DNA of 15,273 nt from positions 1-15,273 of the forward strand of contig CAKUEU010000041.1 of NCBI GenBank assembly GCA_934646865.1. The letters are read 5' to 3'. The stretch is from an uncultured Collinsella sp. (GTDB taxonomy: Bacteria > Actinomycetota > Coriobacteriia > Coriobacteriales > Coriobacteriaceae). The position numbers and the translations under genes were made by a program. The notes beneath the pieces were generated by a model, which saw only the letters and a program-made list of their open reading frames with translations, was not told the origin of the DNA and searched no databases. Below, in pieces: positions 6,393 through 13,731 of this stretch (the first letter of the stretch is position 1; every line of letters begins with the position of its first letter).

Positions 6393-6424
6393 TTGTTCAA
6401 ACAACTAGCCAAATAGCGTATTGT
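6393..6424 (+). promoter_or_regulatory. Promoter and proximal operator of the ABC operon
   Basis: TTGTTCAAACAA (6393-6404) is the fourth operator-like copy. It overlaps TTCAAA (6396-6401), a possible -35 box. TATTGT (6419-6424) follows at 17 nt. Both boxes match 4 of 6 consensus bases. The leader before the binding-protein gene would be about 80 nt. Confidence 0.5.
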
Positions 6425-6438
6425 ACAAATCAGCAAAA

Positions 6439-6489
6439 GGGGCAAAGTCCCCGAGCCAATCTCCGAAGGCGGCGGCAAAGGGTGCCGCC
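6439..6489 (+). other. Leader hairpins before the binding-protein gene
   Basis: Two stems lie in the expected 5' leader. One is GGGG (6439-6442) with CCCC (6449-6452). The other is GGCGGC (6468-6473) with GCCGCC (6484-6489) around a 10-nt loop. The second ends about 10 nt before the Shine-Dalgarno sequence. They could stabilise the mRNA or influence translation. Neither has a T-tract. Confidence 0.35.
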
Positions 6490-6512
6490 ACGGTGTGAAA
6501 GGGTGGATTGTA

Positions 6513-7829
6513 ATGAAGAACGAAATGAGCAGAAGGCAGTTCCTGGGCTTTGCTGGTTCCGCGGCTGCGGTTCTTGGTCTGGGCCTCGTGGGCTGCGGTG
6601 GTTCTGCCGGCTCTGGCTCCTCTGCTTCTGGTGACGCTGCCGAGGTCTACTTCCTCCAGTTCAAGCCCGAGGTCGACAAGGAGTGGAAGGAGATCGCCAA
6701 GGCGTACAAGAAGGAGAAGGGCGTCGAGGTCAAGATCGTGACCGCCGCCTCCAACACCTACGAGGAGAAGCTCAAGTCCGAGATGTCCAAGAGCTCCGCT
6801 CCGACGCTGTTCCAGGTCAACGGCCCCACCGGTCTTAAGAACTGGAAGGATTACTGCGCCGATCTGTCCGACACCAAGCTCCGCGGCGAGCTCATCGACG
6901 ACTCCCTGGCTCTGCAGTCCGACGGCAAGGATCTGGGTATCGACTGGGTTCAGGAGAGCTACGGCATCATCTACAACAAGGAGCTCCTCGAGAAGGCTGG
7001 CTACAAGGCCGAGGACATCAACTCCTTCGACAAGCTGAAGGCTTGCGCCGATGACATCCAGGCCCGCAAGGACGAGCTCGGCGTTGACGGTGCCTTCACT
7101 TCCGCCGGCATGGATGACTCCTCCAGCTGGCGCTACACCACCCACCTCGCCAACCTCCCGCTCTACTACGAGTTCGAGAAGGAGCACAACCAGGAGGACG
7201 ACGAGATCAAGGGCGAGTATCTCGACAACTTTAAGCAGATCTTCGACCTGTACATCACCGACTCCACCTGCGATCCTTCGCAGCTCGCCTCCAAGACCGG
7301 TGACGACGCCACCAACGAGTTCGCAACCGGCAAGGCCGTCTTCTATCAGAACGGCTCTTGGGCCTACGCCGACCTCACCAAGGCCGGTATGACCGACGAC
7401 CAGCTCGGCATGCTGCCGATCTACATCGGCGTCGACGGCGAGGAGAACCAGGGCCTGTGCTCCGGCGGCGAGAACTACTGGTGCGTCAGCTCCCAGGCTT
7501 CCGAGGATGCCCAGAAGGCCACCGAGGACTTCATGTATTGGTGCGTCACTTCTGACACCGCCACCAGCATCATCGCTGACAAGATGGGTCTGACCGCCCC
7601 GTTCAAGAGCGCTAAGGAGACCACCAACGTCTTCTCGCAGCAGGCCGTTGCCATGGCCAAGGACGGCAAGAAGACCGTCGCTTGGGACTTCGTTTACATC
7701 CCCTCCGAGGAGTGGAAGAAGAACCTCAAGCAGGCTCTCATCGCTTATGCTGCCGACAACACCAAGTGGGACGGCGTCAAGAACGCCTTCGTCGATGGCT
7801 GGAAGACCGAGAAGGCTGCTTCCGAGTAA
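6513..7829 (+). CDS. ABC sugar-binding lipoprotein (SBP family 1, MalE/MsmE-like)
   Basis: This 438-residue extracellular binding protein captures sugar for the permeases encoded next. The N-terminus has a twin-arginine motif, SRRQFLGF (6-13), a hydrophobic stretch and the lipobox LVGC with Cys28. It is therefore predicted to be exported by Tat and lipid-anchored. A Gly/Ser linker follows, then a mature domain with the usual family features: an early EVYFLQFKPEVDKEWKEIAKAY segment, a central YGIIYNKELLEKAGY and a C-terminal lysine-rich helix. The substrate is probably a malto-oligosaccharide or related alpha-glucoside, by context. The ATG at 6513 has AAGGGTGG (6499-6506) 6 nt upstream; the in-frame GTG at 6495 has no ribosome site and would lengthen the signal peptide. 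Codon use is strongly biased to C- and G-ending codons, as in highly expressed genes. A stem-loop follows the stop codon. Confidence 0.88.
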   Translation: MKNEMSRRQFLGFAGSAAAVLGLGLVGCGGSAGSGSSASGDAAEVYFLQFKPEVDKEWKEIAKAYKKEKGVEVKIVTAASNTYEEKLKSEMSKSSAPTLFQVNGPTGLKNWKDYCADLSDTKLRGELIDDSLALQSDGKDLGIDWVQESYGIIYNKELLEKAGYKAEDINSFDKLKACADDIQARKDELGVDGAFTSAGMDDSSSWRYTTHLANLPLYYEFEKEHNQEDDEIKGEYLDNFKQIFDLYITDSTCDPSQLASKTGDDATNEFATGKAVFYQNGSWAYADLTKAGMTDDQLGMLPIYIGVDGEENQGLCSGGENYWCVSSQASEDAQKATEDFMYWCVTSDTATSIIADKMGLTAPFKSAKETTNVFSQQAVAMAKDGKKTVAWDFVYIPSEEWKKNLKQALIAYAADNTKWDGVKNAFVDGWKTEKAASE

Positions 7830-7860
7830 GCAGTTGCTGCCCAAGCTATCTGATTAGCGA

Positions 7861-7896
7861 CAGGGGGCGGGCAGACGTAGGTTTGCCCGCCCCCTG
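7861..7896 (+). other. Intercistronic stem-loop between binding-protein and permease genes
   Basis: CAGGGGGCGGGCA (7861-7873) pairs perfectly with TGCCCGCCCCCTG (7884-7896) around a 10-nt loop. No T-tract follows, and the ribosome site of the next gene begins 6 nt later. The position matches the stabilising repeats between malE and malF in enteric bacteria. A role in keeping binding-protein mRNA more abundant than permease mRNA is likely but inferred. Confidence 0.7.
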
Positions 7897-7916
7897 CATA
7901 TTGAAAGGACCCTTCT

Positions 7917-8771
7917 ATGGGCAAAGCACTCAAGCGCTGGTGGCCGCTCTTTATGCTGCCCACGTGCCTGGCGTTTATGATCGGGTTCGTGATTCCCTTT
8001 ATCCAGGGTTTCTATCTCTCGTTCTGCCAGTTTATTACCATCAATAACGCGCACTTTGTCGGTATCGAGAACTACATGCGCGCACTGACCGACCCGCAGT
8101 TCTCCACGTCGTTCTTCTTTACCGTGGCGTTTGCCTTCCTGTCGACGGTGCTCATCAACGTGATCGCGCTGGCCATTGCGCAGGCGCTCACTCGCAAGGC
8201 GCTCAAGGGCACCAACATCTTCCGTACGATTTTCTTTATGCCTAACCTGATTGGCGGCATTGTACTGGGTTACATTTGGCAGATTCTGATCAACTGCCTG
8301 CTCTCCAACGTGGGTGCCCAGCTTATCGCCCTCAACTCCGCCGCTGGCTTCTGGGGCCTTATCATCCTGACCCTGTGGCAACAGGTCGGCTACATGATGA
8401 TCATCTACATCGCCGGTCTGCAGTCCATTCCGTCTGATTACATCGAGGCCGCCAAGGTCGACGGTGCCACGGCATGGCAGACGTTTTGGAAGGTTAAGAT
8501 CCCCAACCTGATGCCGACCATCACCATCTGCCTGTTCCTGTCCATCACCAACGGCTTTAAGCTGTTCGACCAGAACCTCGCCCTTACCGGTGGCGCCCCG
8601 GCGCACTCCACCGAGATGCTCGCCCTGAACATCTACAACACGTTCTATTCGCGTGCTGGCATCGCATGGCAGGGCATCGGTCAGGCCAAGGCAGTTATCT
8701 TCTGCATCCTGGTTGTCGCTATTTCTATGATCCAGCTTAAGGCCACGAGGTCCAAGGAGGTGCAGCAGTAA
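7917..8771 (+). CDS. ABC sugar transporter permease (MalF/UgpA-type)
   Basis: This is an inner-membrane permease subunit of 284 residues with about six hydrophobic segments, the first at residues 10-33. The conserved cytoplasmic EAA loop is clear: EAAKVDG at 177-183, followed by KIPNLMP at 194-200, where the ATPase docks. The length fits short MalF-like permeases rather than the longer E. coli MalF. It would form the channel with the next gene product and take sugar from the upstream lipoprotein. GAAAGGA (7903-7909) lies 7 nt before the ATG. The stop codon TAA shares its last A with the ATG of the next gene, which points to translational coupling. Confidence 0.93.
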   Translation: MGKALKRWWPLFMLPTCLAFMIGFVIPFIQGFYLSFCQFITINNAHFVGIENYMRALTDPQFSTSFFFTVAFAFLSTVLINVIALAIAQALTRKALKGTNIFRTIFFMPNLIGGIVLGYIWQILINCLLSNVGAQLIALNSAAGFWGLIILTLWQQVGYMMIIYIAGLQSIPSDYIEAAKVDGATAWQTFWKVKIPNLMPTITICLFLSITNGFKLFDQNLALTGGAPAHSTEMLALNIYNTFYSRAGIAWQGIGQAKAVIFCILVVAISMIQLKATRSKEVQQ

Positions 8772-9610
8772 TGAAACGCGATAAGGTTATCAACCGCGCG
8801 CTCTCGATTTTCTTTACGATTCTGTCGCTCGCGTGGATCTATCCCGTGTTCATGATTGCGCTCAATTCCTTTAAAAAGGCAACTGCAATCAGCACCACCA
8901 CGGCATTCGATCTGCTCACGCCCGAGACGTTCAACGGCCTCGCAAACTACATGCACGCCCTTAACGAGCAGGGCTTTGCCTCGGCGTTTATGTACTCGCT
9001 CATCATCACAGTCACGTCGGTCGTGCTGATTCTGGTGTGCTGCTCCATGTGCGCTTGGTACGTGGTGCGCGTCAACAGCAAGATCTCGAACTTCTTCTAT
9101 TACCTGTTCGTCTTCTCGATGGTTGTACCGTTCCAGATGCTCATGTTCACGCTGTCCAATTTGGCGGACCGCATCGGCTTCAACACGCCGTTCAACATCT
9201 GCTTTATCTACCTCGGCTTTGGCGCGGGCCTGGCGGTCTTTATGTTCGCCGGCTTTGTCAAGAACATCCCGCTCGAGATCGAAGAGGCGGCCATGATCGA
9301 CGGCTGCAACCCGGTCCAGGTGTTCTTTAAGATCGTCCTTCCCATCATGAAGCCCACCTATCTTTCGGTTGGCATCCTCGAGACCATGTGGGTCTGGAAC
9401 GACTATCTGCTGCCCTACCTTACGCTCGACTCCACCAAGTACAAGACCATTCCTATCTTGATCCAGTACTTCCGCGGCGGCTATGGCCACGTCGAGCTCG
9501 GCCCCATGATGGCATGCATCATGATGGTCGTCATCCCCATCGTCATCATGTACATCTTCTGCCAGAAGTACATCATTGACGGCGTTGTGGCAGGTGCCGT
9601 CAAGGGCTGA
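8771..9610 (+). CDS. ABC sugar transporter permease (MalG/UgpE-type)
   Basis: This second membrane subunit of the importer has 279 residues and about six hydrophobic segments. The EAA loop reads EEAAMIDG at 171-178 and IVLPIMKP at 188-195. The C-terminus GVVAGAVKG is typical of MalG-type permeases. The strong ribosome site AAGGAGG (8754-8760) lies inside the end of the preceding gene, 10 nt before the ATG, and the two genes overlap by one base. A 68-bp gap with a stem-loop separates it from the ATPase gene. Confidence 0.93.
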   Translation: MKRDKVINRALSIFFTILSLAWIYPVFMIALNSFKKATAISTTTAFDLLTPETFNGLANYMHALNEQGFASAFMYSLIITVTSVVLILVCCSMCAWYVVRVNSKISNFFYYLFVFSMVVPFQMLMFTLSNLADRIGFNTPFNICFIYLGFGAGLAVFMFAGFVKNIPLEIEEAAMIDGCNPVQVFFKIVLPIMKPTYLSVGILETMWVWNDYLLPYLTLDSTKYKTIPILIQYFRGGYGHVELGPMMACIMMVVIPIVIMYIFCQKYIIDGVVAGAVKG

Positions 9611-9635
9611 TGCCGTAACTGTTTTGCAAGTTTTG

Positions 9636-9660
9636 GCGGCGCCCCTCAGCGCGGCGCCGC
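9636..9660 (+). other. Intercistronic stem-loop before the ATPase gene
   Basis: GCGGCGCC (9636-9643) pairs with GGCGCCGC (9653-9660) around a 9-nt loop. There is no T-tract after it. It ends 18 nt before the ATPase start, close to the ribosome site GAAAGG. It may protect or partition the operon mRNA. Confidence 0.5.
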
Positions 9661-9678
9661 GTATCGAAAGGTAAAGAC

Positions 9679-10878
<1,200 letters not shown>

Positions 10879-10946
10879 GCCCGGTGCATCCAGGCCCTCC
10901 CTTTGGGCGACTGCGGCTTTGCCATCCTTTTGCCGTGGTCACATAT

Positions 10947-10990
10947 AAGGCTCCCCTCCTGTCCACTGGGCGAGAGGGGAGCCTTTCTTT
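10947..10990 (+). terminator. Terminator of the ABC operon
   Basis: AAGGCTCCCCTC (10947-10958) pairs perfectly with GAGGGGAGCCTT (10974-10985), and TCTTT follows. It lies 69 nt after the ATPase stop codon and closes the plus-strand operon. Confidence 0.85.
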
Positions 10991-11018
10991 GTGTTGGGGC
11001 TTTCCGTCTGTCAGTTTG

Positions 11019-11073
11019 TCTTGATCTGTAACAGGTAGGGCCGATTTCGGACGTTAGATGTTACAGATCGAGA
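11019..11073. repeat. 55-bp inverted-repeat unit 1
   Basis: The left end is TCTTGATCTGTAACA and the right end is TGTTACAGATCGAGA. These pair over 14 of 15 positions, with 25 nt between them. Counted as 14-nt half-sites, the enclosed core is 27 nt. The unit has exactly the same length as units 2 and 3. Confidence 0.8.
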
Positions 11074-11098
11074 CGGTTCCGCTGTGCCAACCATTTCA

Positions 11099-11153
11099 TC
11101 TAAATCTGTAACACCAAAGGCGAATTACACCTGCTAGATGTTACAGATTGAGA
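11099..11153. repeat. 55-bp inverted-repeat unit 2
   Basis: The ends TCTAAATCTGTAACA and TGTTACAGATTGAGA pair over 14 of 15 positions. Compared with unit 1, position 5 and its partner at position 51 change from G and C to A and T, so pairing is kept. The core sequence differs from unit 1 except for the CTAGA/TTAGA next to the right arm. It starts 80 bp after unit 1. Confidence 0.8.
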
Positions 11154-11179
11154 TAAACCCAAGGGGAGGGGCCGGTATG

Positions 11180-11234
11180 TCTCAATCTGTAACGGCTGGG
11201 ACCGTTTTGGTTGAGTAATTGCTACGGATCGAGA
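11180..11234. repeat. 55-bp inverted-repeat unit 3 (degenerate right arm)
   Basis: The left end TCTCAATCTGTAACG matches the consensus well. The right end TGCTACGGATCGAGA has diverged, leaving 11 of 15 positions paired. It starts 81 bp after unit 2. It appears to be an older or decaying copy. Confidence 0.75.
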
Positions 11235-11274
11235 TTGTTTGGCCGAGTCGGATCACAGGGTAACGTGCGGGCAC

Positions 11275-11306
11275 AAAAAACGGAGCCGTGTTGCCACGAC
11301 TCCGTT
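11275..11306 (-). terminator. Terminator of glgP
   Basis: On the minus strand AACGGAGTCGTG and CACGGCTCCGTT form a 12-bp stem with one wobble pair and a GCAA tetraloop. Six T residues in all follow CCG (opposite the A-run ending at 11280). It lies 28 nt after the glgP stop codon. Confidence 0.88.
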
Positions 11307-11334
11307 TCTCAAGAGGATGGGTAAGGGGAATGAG

Positions 11335-13602
11335 CTAGCTCAGGTGCCAGATCTCGTCGTTGTATTGGGAGATGGTGCGGTCGGACGAGAAGGTGCCGGC
11401 GTTGGCGATATTGATGAGCGCCTTGCGCATCCAAGCGTCCTGGTCCTCGTAGTCGGCCAGCACGCGCTCCTTGGTCTGGATGTACTCCTCAATGTCGAGC
11501 AGGGCCATAAACCAGTCCTTGCCCTTAATGTCGTCGTGCAGGCGCTGCAGGCGCTCGGCGTTGCCGGTTGCCATAAAGGCCGGGTTGGTGACGAAGTCCA
11601 CCAGCAGTTTAATTCCGGGCTTGCGGTAGAGCGCACCGGCGTTGTAGGTGCCGTCGGCGTAGAGCTGCTCGACCTGTTTGGACGAGGCACCAAAGGTATA
11701 GATGTTCTCGTCGCCCACGAGCTCGGCAATCTCCACGTTGGCACCGTCGAGCGTGCACAGGGTTAGGGCGCCGTTGAGCATGAACTTCATGTTGGAGGTG
11801 CCGCTCGCCTCCTTGGAGGCCAGGCTGATCTGCTCGGAGATGTCAGCGGCGGGAATCACGCGCTCGGCGGCGGTGACGTTGTAGTTCTCGATCATGACAA
11901 CCTGCAGGTAGGGAGCCACGTCGGGGTCGTTTGCAATCCACTGCGACAGCGTCAGGATCAGATGGATGATGTCCTGTGCGATAGTGTAGGCAGGCGCCGC
12001 CTTGCCGCCAAAGATGATGGTGACGGGGTGCTTAGGTCTGTTGCCGTTCTTGATATCGAGGTACTTCCAGATGATGTAGAGTGCGAGCATCTGCTGGCGC
12101 TTGTACTCGTGGATACGCTTGACCTGAACATCGATGATGGCGTTGGACGGGATAGTCACGCCTTGCTCGAGCGCCATGAACTGGCGCATGATGGCCTTGG
12201 CCTCGGTCTTGGTGGCGGCCAGGCGCTCAAGAACATCCTTGTCGTCGGCGAACTTGGCGAGTTTGCTCAGATCGCCGGTGCTGCGCCAGTCGGTGCCGAT
12301 CACATCGTCGAGCAGGCTGGCGAGCGCGGGGTTGGCCCCATGGATCCAGCGGCGGAAGGTGATGCCGTTGGTCTTGTTGGAGAACTTCTCGGGATAGATC
12401 TCGTAGAACGGATGAAGCTCGGTGTCCTCCAGAATCTTGGTGTGGAGGGCGGCTACGCCGTTGATGGAGAAGCCAAAGTGGATGTCCATGTGGGCCATGT
12501 GGACGGTGTCGTATTCGTCGATGATGGCGACGCGCGGGTCATCGTGCTCGGCCTTCGCGATCTCATCGAGCTTGACGATAATGTCGGCGATGGCAGGGGA
12601 GACCTTCTGCAGGCTGGCGAGCGGCCACTTCTCGAGCGCCTCGGCAAGAATCGTGTGGTTAGTGTAGGCGACCATGGAGCGTACGATGGTCACGGCCTCG
12701 TCAAACTCGATGCCATGCTCGGTGGTGAGCAAGCGAATGAGCTCGGGGATGACCATGGTGGGGTGCGTGTCGTTAATTTGGACCACGGCGTAGTCGGCCA
12801 GATCATGTAGGTTGCTGCCGCGCTCGATGGCCTCGTCGATCAGGAGCTGGGCGGCGTTGCTCACCATGAAGTATTCCTGGTAGATGCGAAGCAGGCGGCC
12901 CTGCTCGTCGGAATCGTCGGGGTAGAGGAACAAGGTGAGGTTCTTGGCGATCTCGGTCTTGTCGAAGTCGATGGAGCTGCCGGGGACCAGGCCGTCGTCG
13001 ACGCTCGCCAGGTCGAACAGGCGCAGACGGTTCTTGGTGGGCTGGTCGTAACCGGGCACATCGATGTTGACGAGCTTGGAGGTAACGGCAAAATCGCCGA
13101 ACTCGACGGTGTAGGAGCGGTCATCGTCGACTAGGATGTCCTGCTCACCGAGCCACTCGTCGGGGACGGCCTTCTGCTGGTTGTCGACAAAGCGCTGACG
13201 GAACAGACCGTAGTGATAGTTGAGGCCCACGCCATCGCCGGTCAAGCCCAGCGTGGCGATGGAATCCAGGAAGCACGCGGCCAGGCGGCCCAGGCCGCCG
13301 TTGCCGAGCGACGGCTCGACCTCGAATTCCTCGATCTTGTTGAGGTCGTGGCCTGCGGCGGTGAGCTGGTCCTTAACCTCGTCGTAGATGCCGAGGTCGA
13401 TCATGTTGTTGATGAGCAGCTTGCCGATCAAAAATTCGGCGGAAATGTAATAGAGCTTTTTCTTGCCGTTGTTGAGCGGGCAGGCGGCAGAGCGCTCCTG
13501 CACGAGCTTGACCAGCAGTTTGTAAATGCGGCGGTCATCGAGTTGCTCGAGCGAAGTTCCAAAGGACTGCTCGGCAAGATCCGCGAGATTGATGCGGGGC
13601 AT
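11335..13602 (-). CDS. glgP: Glycogen/maltodextrin phosphorylase (GT35)
   Basis: This enzyme releases glucose-1-phosphate from the non-reducing ends of alpha-1,4-glucans, using phosphate and pyridoxal phosphate. It has 755 residues, somewhat shorter than the ~800-residue E. coli enzymes but common in other bacteria. Clear blocks include EPSLGNGGLGRLAACFLDS (96-114), QINDTHP (275-281), TNHTILAEALEKW (314-326), RIHEYKRQ (496-503) and EASGTSNMKF (598-607), with the PLP-binding Lys606. AGGAGG (13607-13612) lies 4 nt before the ATG. It follows malQ on the same strand, with a 129-bp gap holding a terminator, so it probably has partial read-through or its own weak promoter. MalQ lengthens maltodextrins that this enzyme then shortens. 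Maltodextrin (MalP) rather than glycogen may be its main substrate, as sequence alone does not separate the two. Confidence 0.95.
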   Translation of the reverse strand: MPRINLADLAEQSFGTSLEQLDDRRIYKLLVKLVQERSAACPLNNGKKKLYYISAEFLIGKLLINNMIDLGIYDEVKDQLTAAGHDLNKIEEFEVEPSLGNGGLGRLAACFLDSIATLGLTGDGVGLNYHYGLFRQRFVDNQQKAVPDEWLGEQDILVDDDRSYTVEFGDFAVTSKLVNIDVPGYDQPTKNRLRLFDLASVDDGLVPGSSIDFDKTEIAKNLTLFLYPDDSDEQGRLLRIYQEYFMVSNAAQLLIDEAIERGSNLHDLADYAVVQINDTHPTMVIPELIRLLTTEHGIEFDEAVTIVRSMVAYTNHTILAEALEKWPLASLQKVSPAIADIIVKLDEIAKAEHDDPRVAIIDEYDTVHMAHMDIHFGFSINGVAALHTKILEDTELHPFYEIYPEKFSNKTNGITFRRWIHGANPALASLLDDVIGTDWRSTGDLSKLAKFADDKDVLERLAATKTEAKAIMRQFMALEQGVTIPSNAIIDVQVKRIHEYKRQQMLALYIIWKYLDIKNGNRPKHPVTIIFGGKAAPAYTIAQDIIHLILTLSQWIANDPDVAPYLQVVMIENYNVTAAERVIPAADISEQISLASKEASGTSNMKFMLNGALTLCTLDGANVEIAELVGDENIYTFGASSKQVEQLYADGTYNAGALYRKPGIKLLVDFVTNPAFMATGNAERLQRLHDDIKGKDWFMALLDIEEYIQTKERVLADYEDQDAWMRKALINIANAGTFSSDRTISQYNDEIWHLS

Positions 13603-13640
13603 GTTTCCTCCTGTGGTGAGTTGACTACATGTCAGAAATT

Positions 13641-13684
13641 CAAAAGAATCCCGCGCGAGGGGATTGGGGTGGCCTCGCGCGGGA
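13641..13684 (-). terminator. Terminator between malQ and glgP
   Basis: On the minus strand TCCCGCGCGAGG (13673-13684) and CCTCGCGCGGGA (13649-13660) form a perfect 12-bp GC-rich stem, followed by TTCTTTTG. It lies 47 nt after the malQ stop codon and 38 nt before the glgP start. It should reduce glgP transcription from the malQ promoter. Confidence 0.75.
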
Positions 13685-13731
13685 AAAGCAAGCGCGTCCG
13701 CACGGTGGGGAGGGGTCGGGCGCGGTAGCTC

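Larger units (their letters stand above)
10991..11274. other. Non-coding convergent intergenic region with a regular repeat array
   Basis: No convincing gene lies between the two terminators. An open frame begins at 11239 on the plus strand but is antisense to glgP and has no ribosome site. The region is occupied mainly by three evenly spaced 55-bp repeat units, listed separately. Spacers of 25 and 26 bp between units share no obvious sequence. Confidence 0.7.

Noticed and set aside
6495..6512. GTG start at 6495 for the binding-protein gene
   Set aside because: There is no ribosome site before it, and the region it would code for contains the Shine-Dalgarno sequence of the ATG at 6513.
6405..7844. 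Long open frame (479 codons) on the minus strand opposite the binding-protein gene
   Set aside because: It is a shadow of the biased codon use of the real gene. The translation is a low-complexity run of Leu, Val, Gly and Glu with no domain or ribosome site.
11019..11234. CRISPR array
   Set aside because: The repeated motif is only 14 nt and alternates in orientation. There are just six half-sites, the cores are bounded by inverted rather than direct repeats, and no cas gene is nearby.
11239..11766. Open frame on the plus strand overlapping the glgP end
   Set aside because: Most of it is antisense to the C-terminal part of glgP, and it has no ribosome site or domain.
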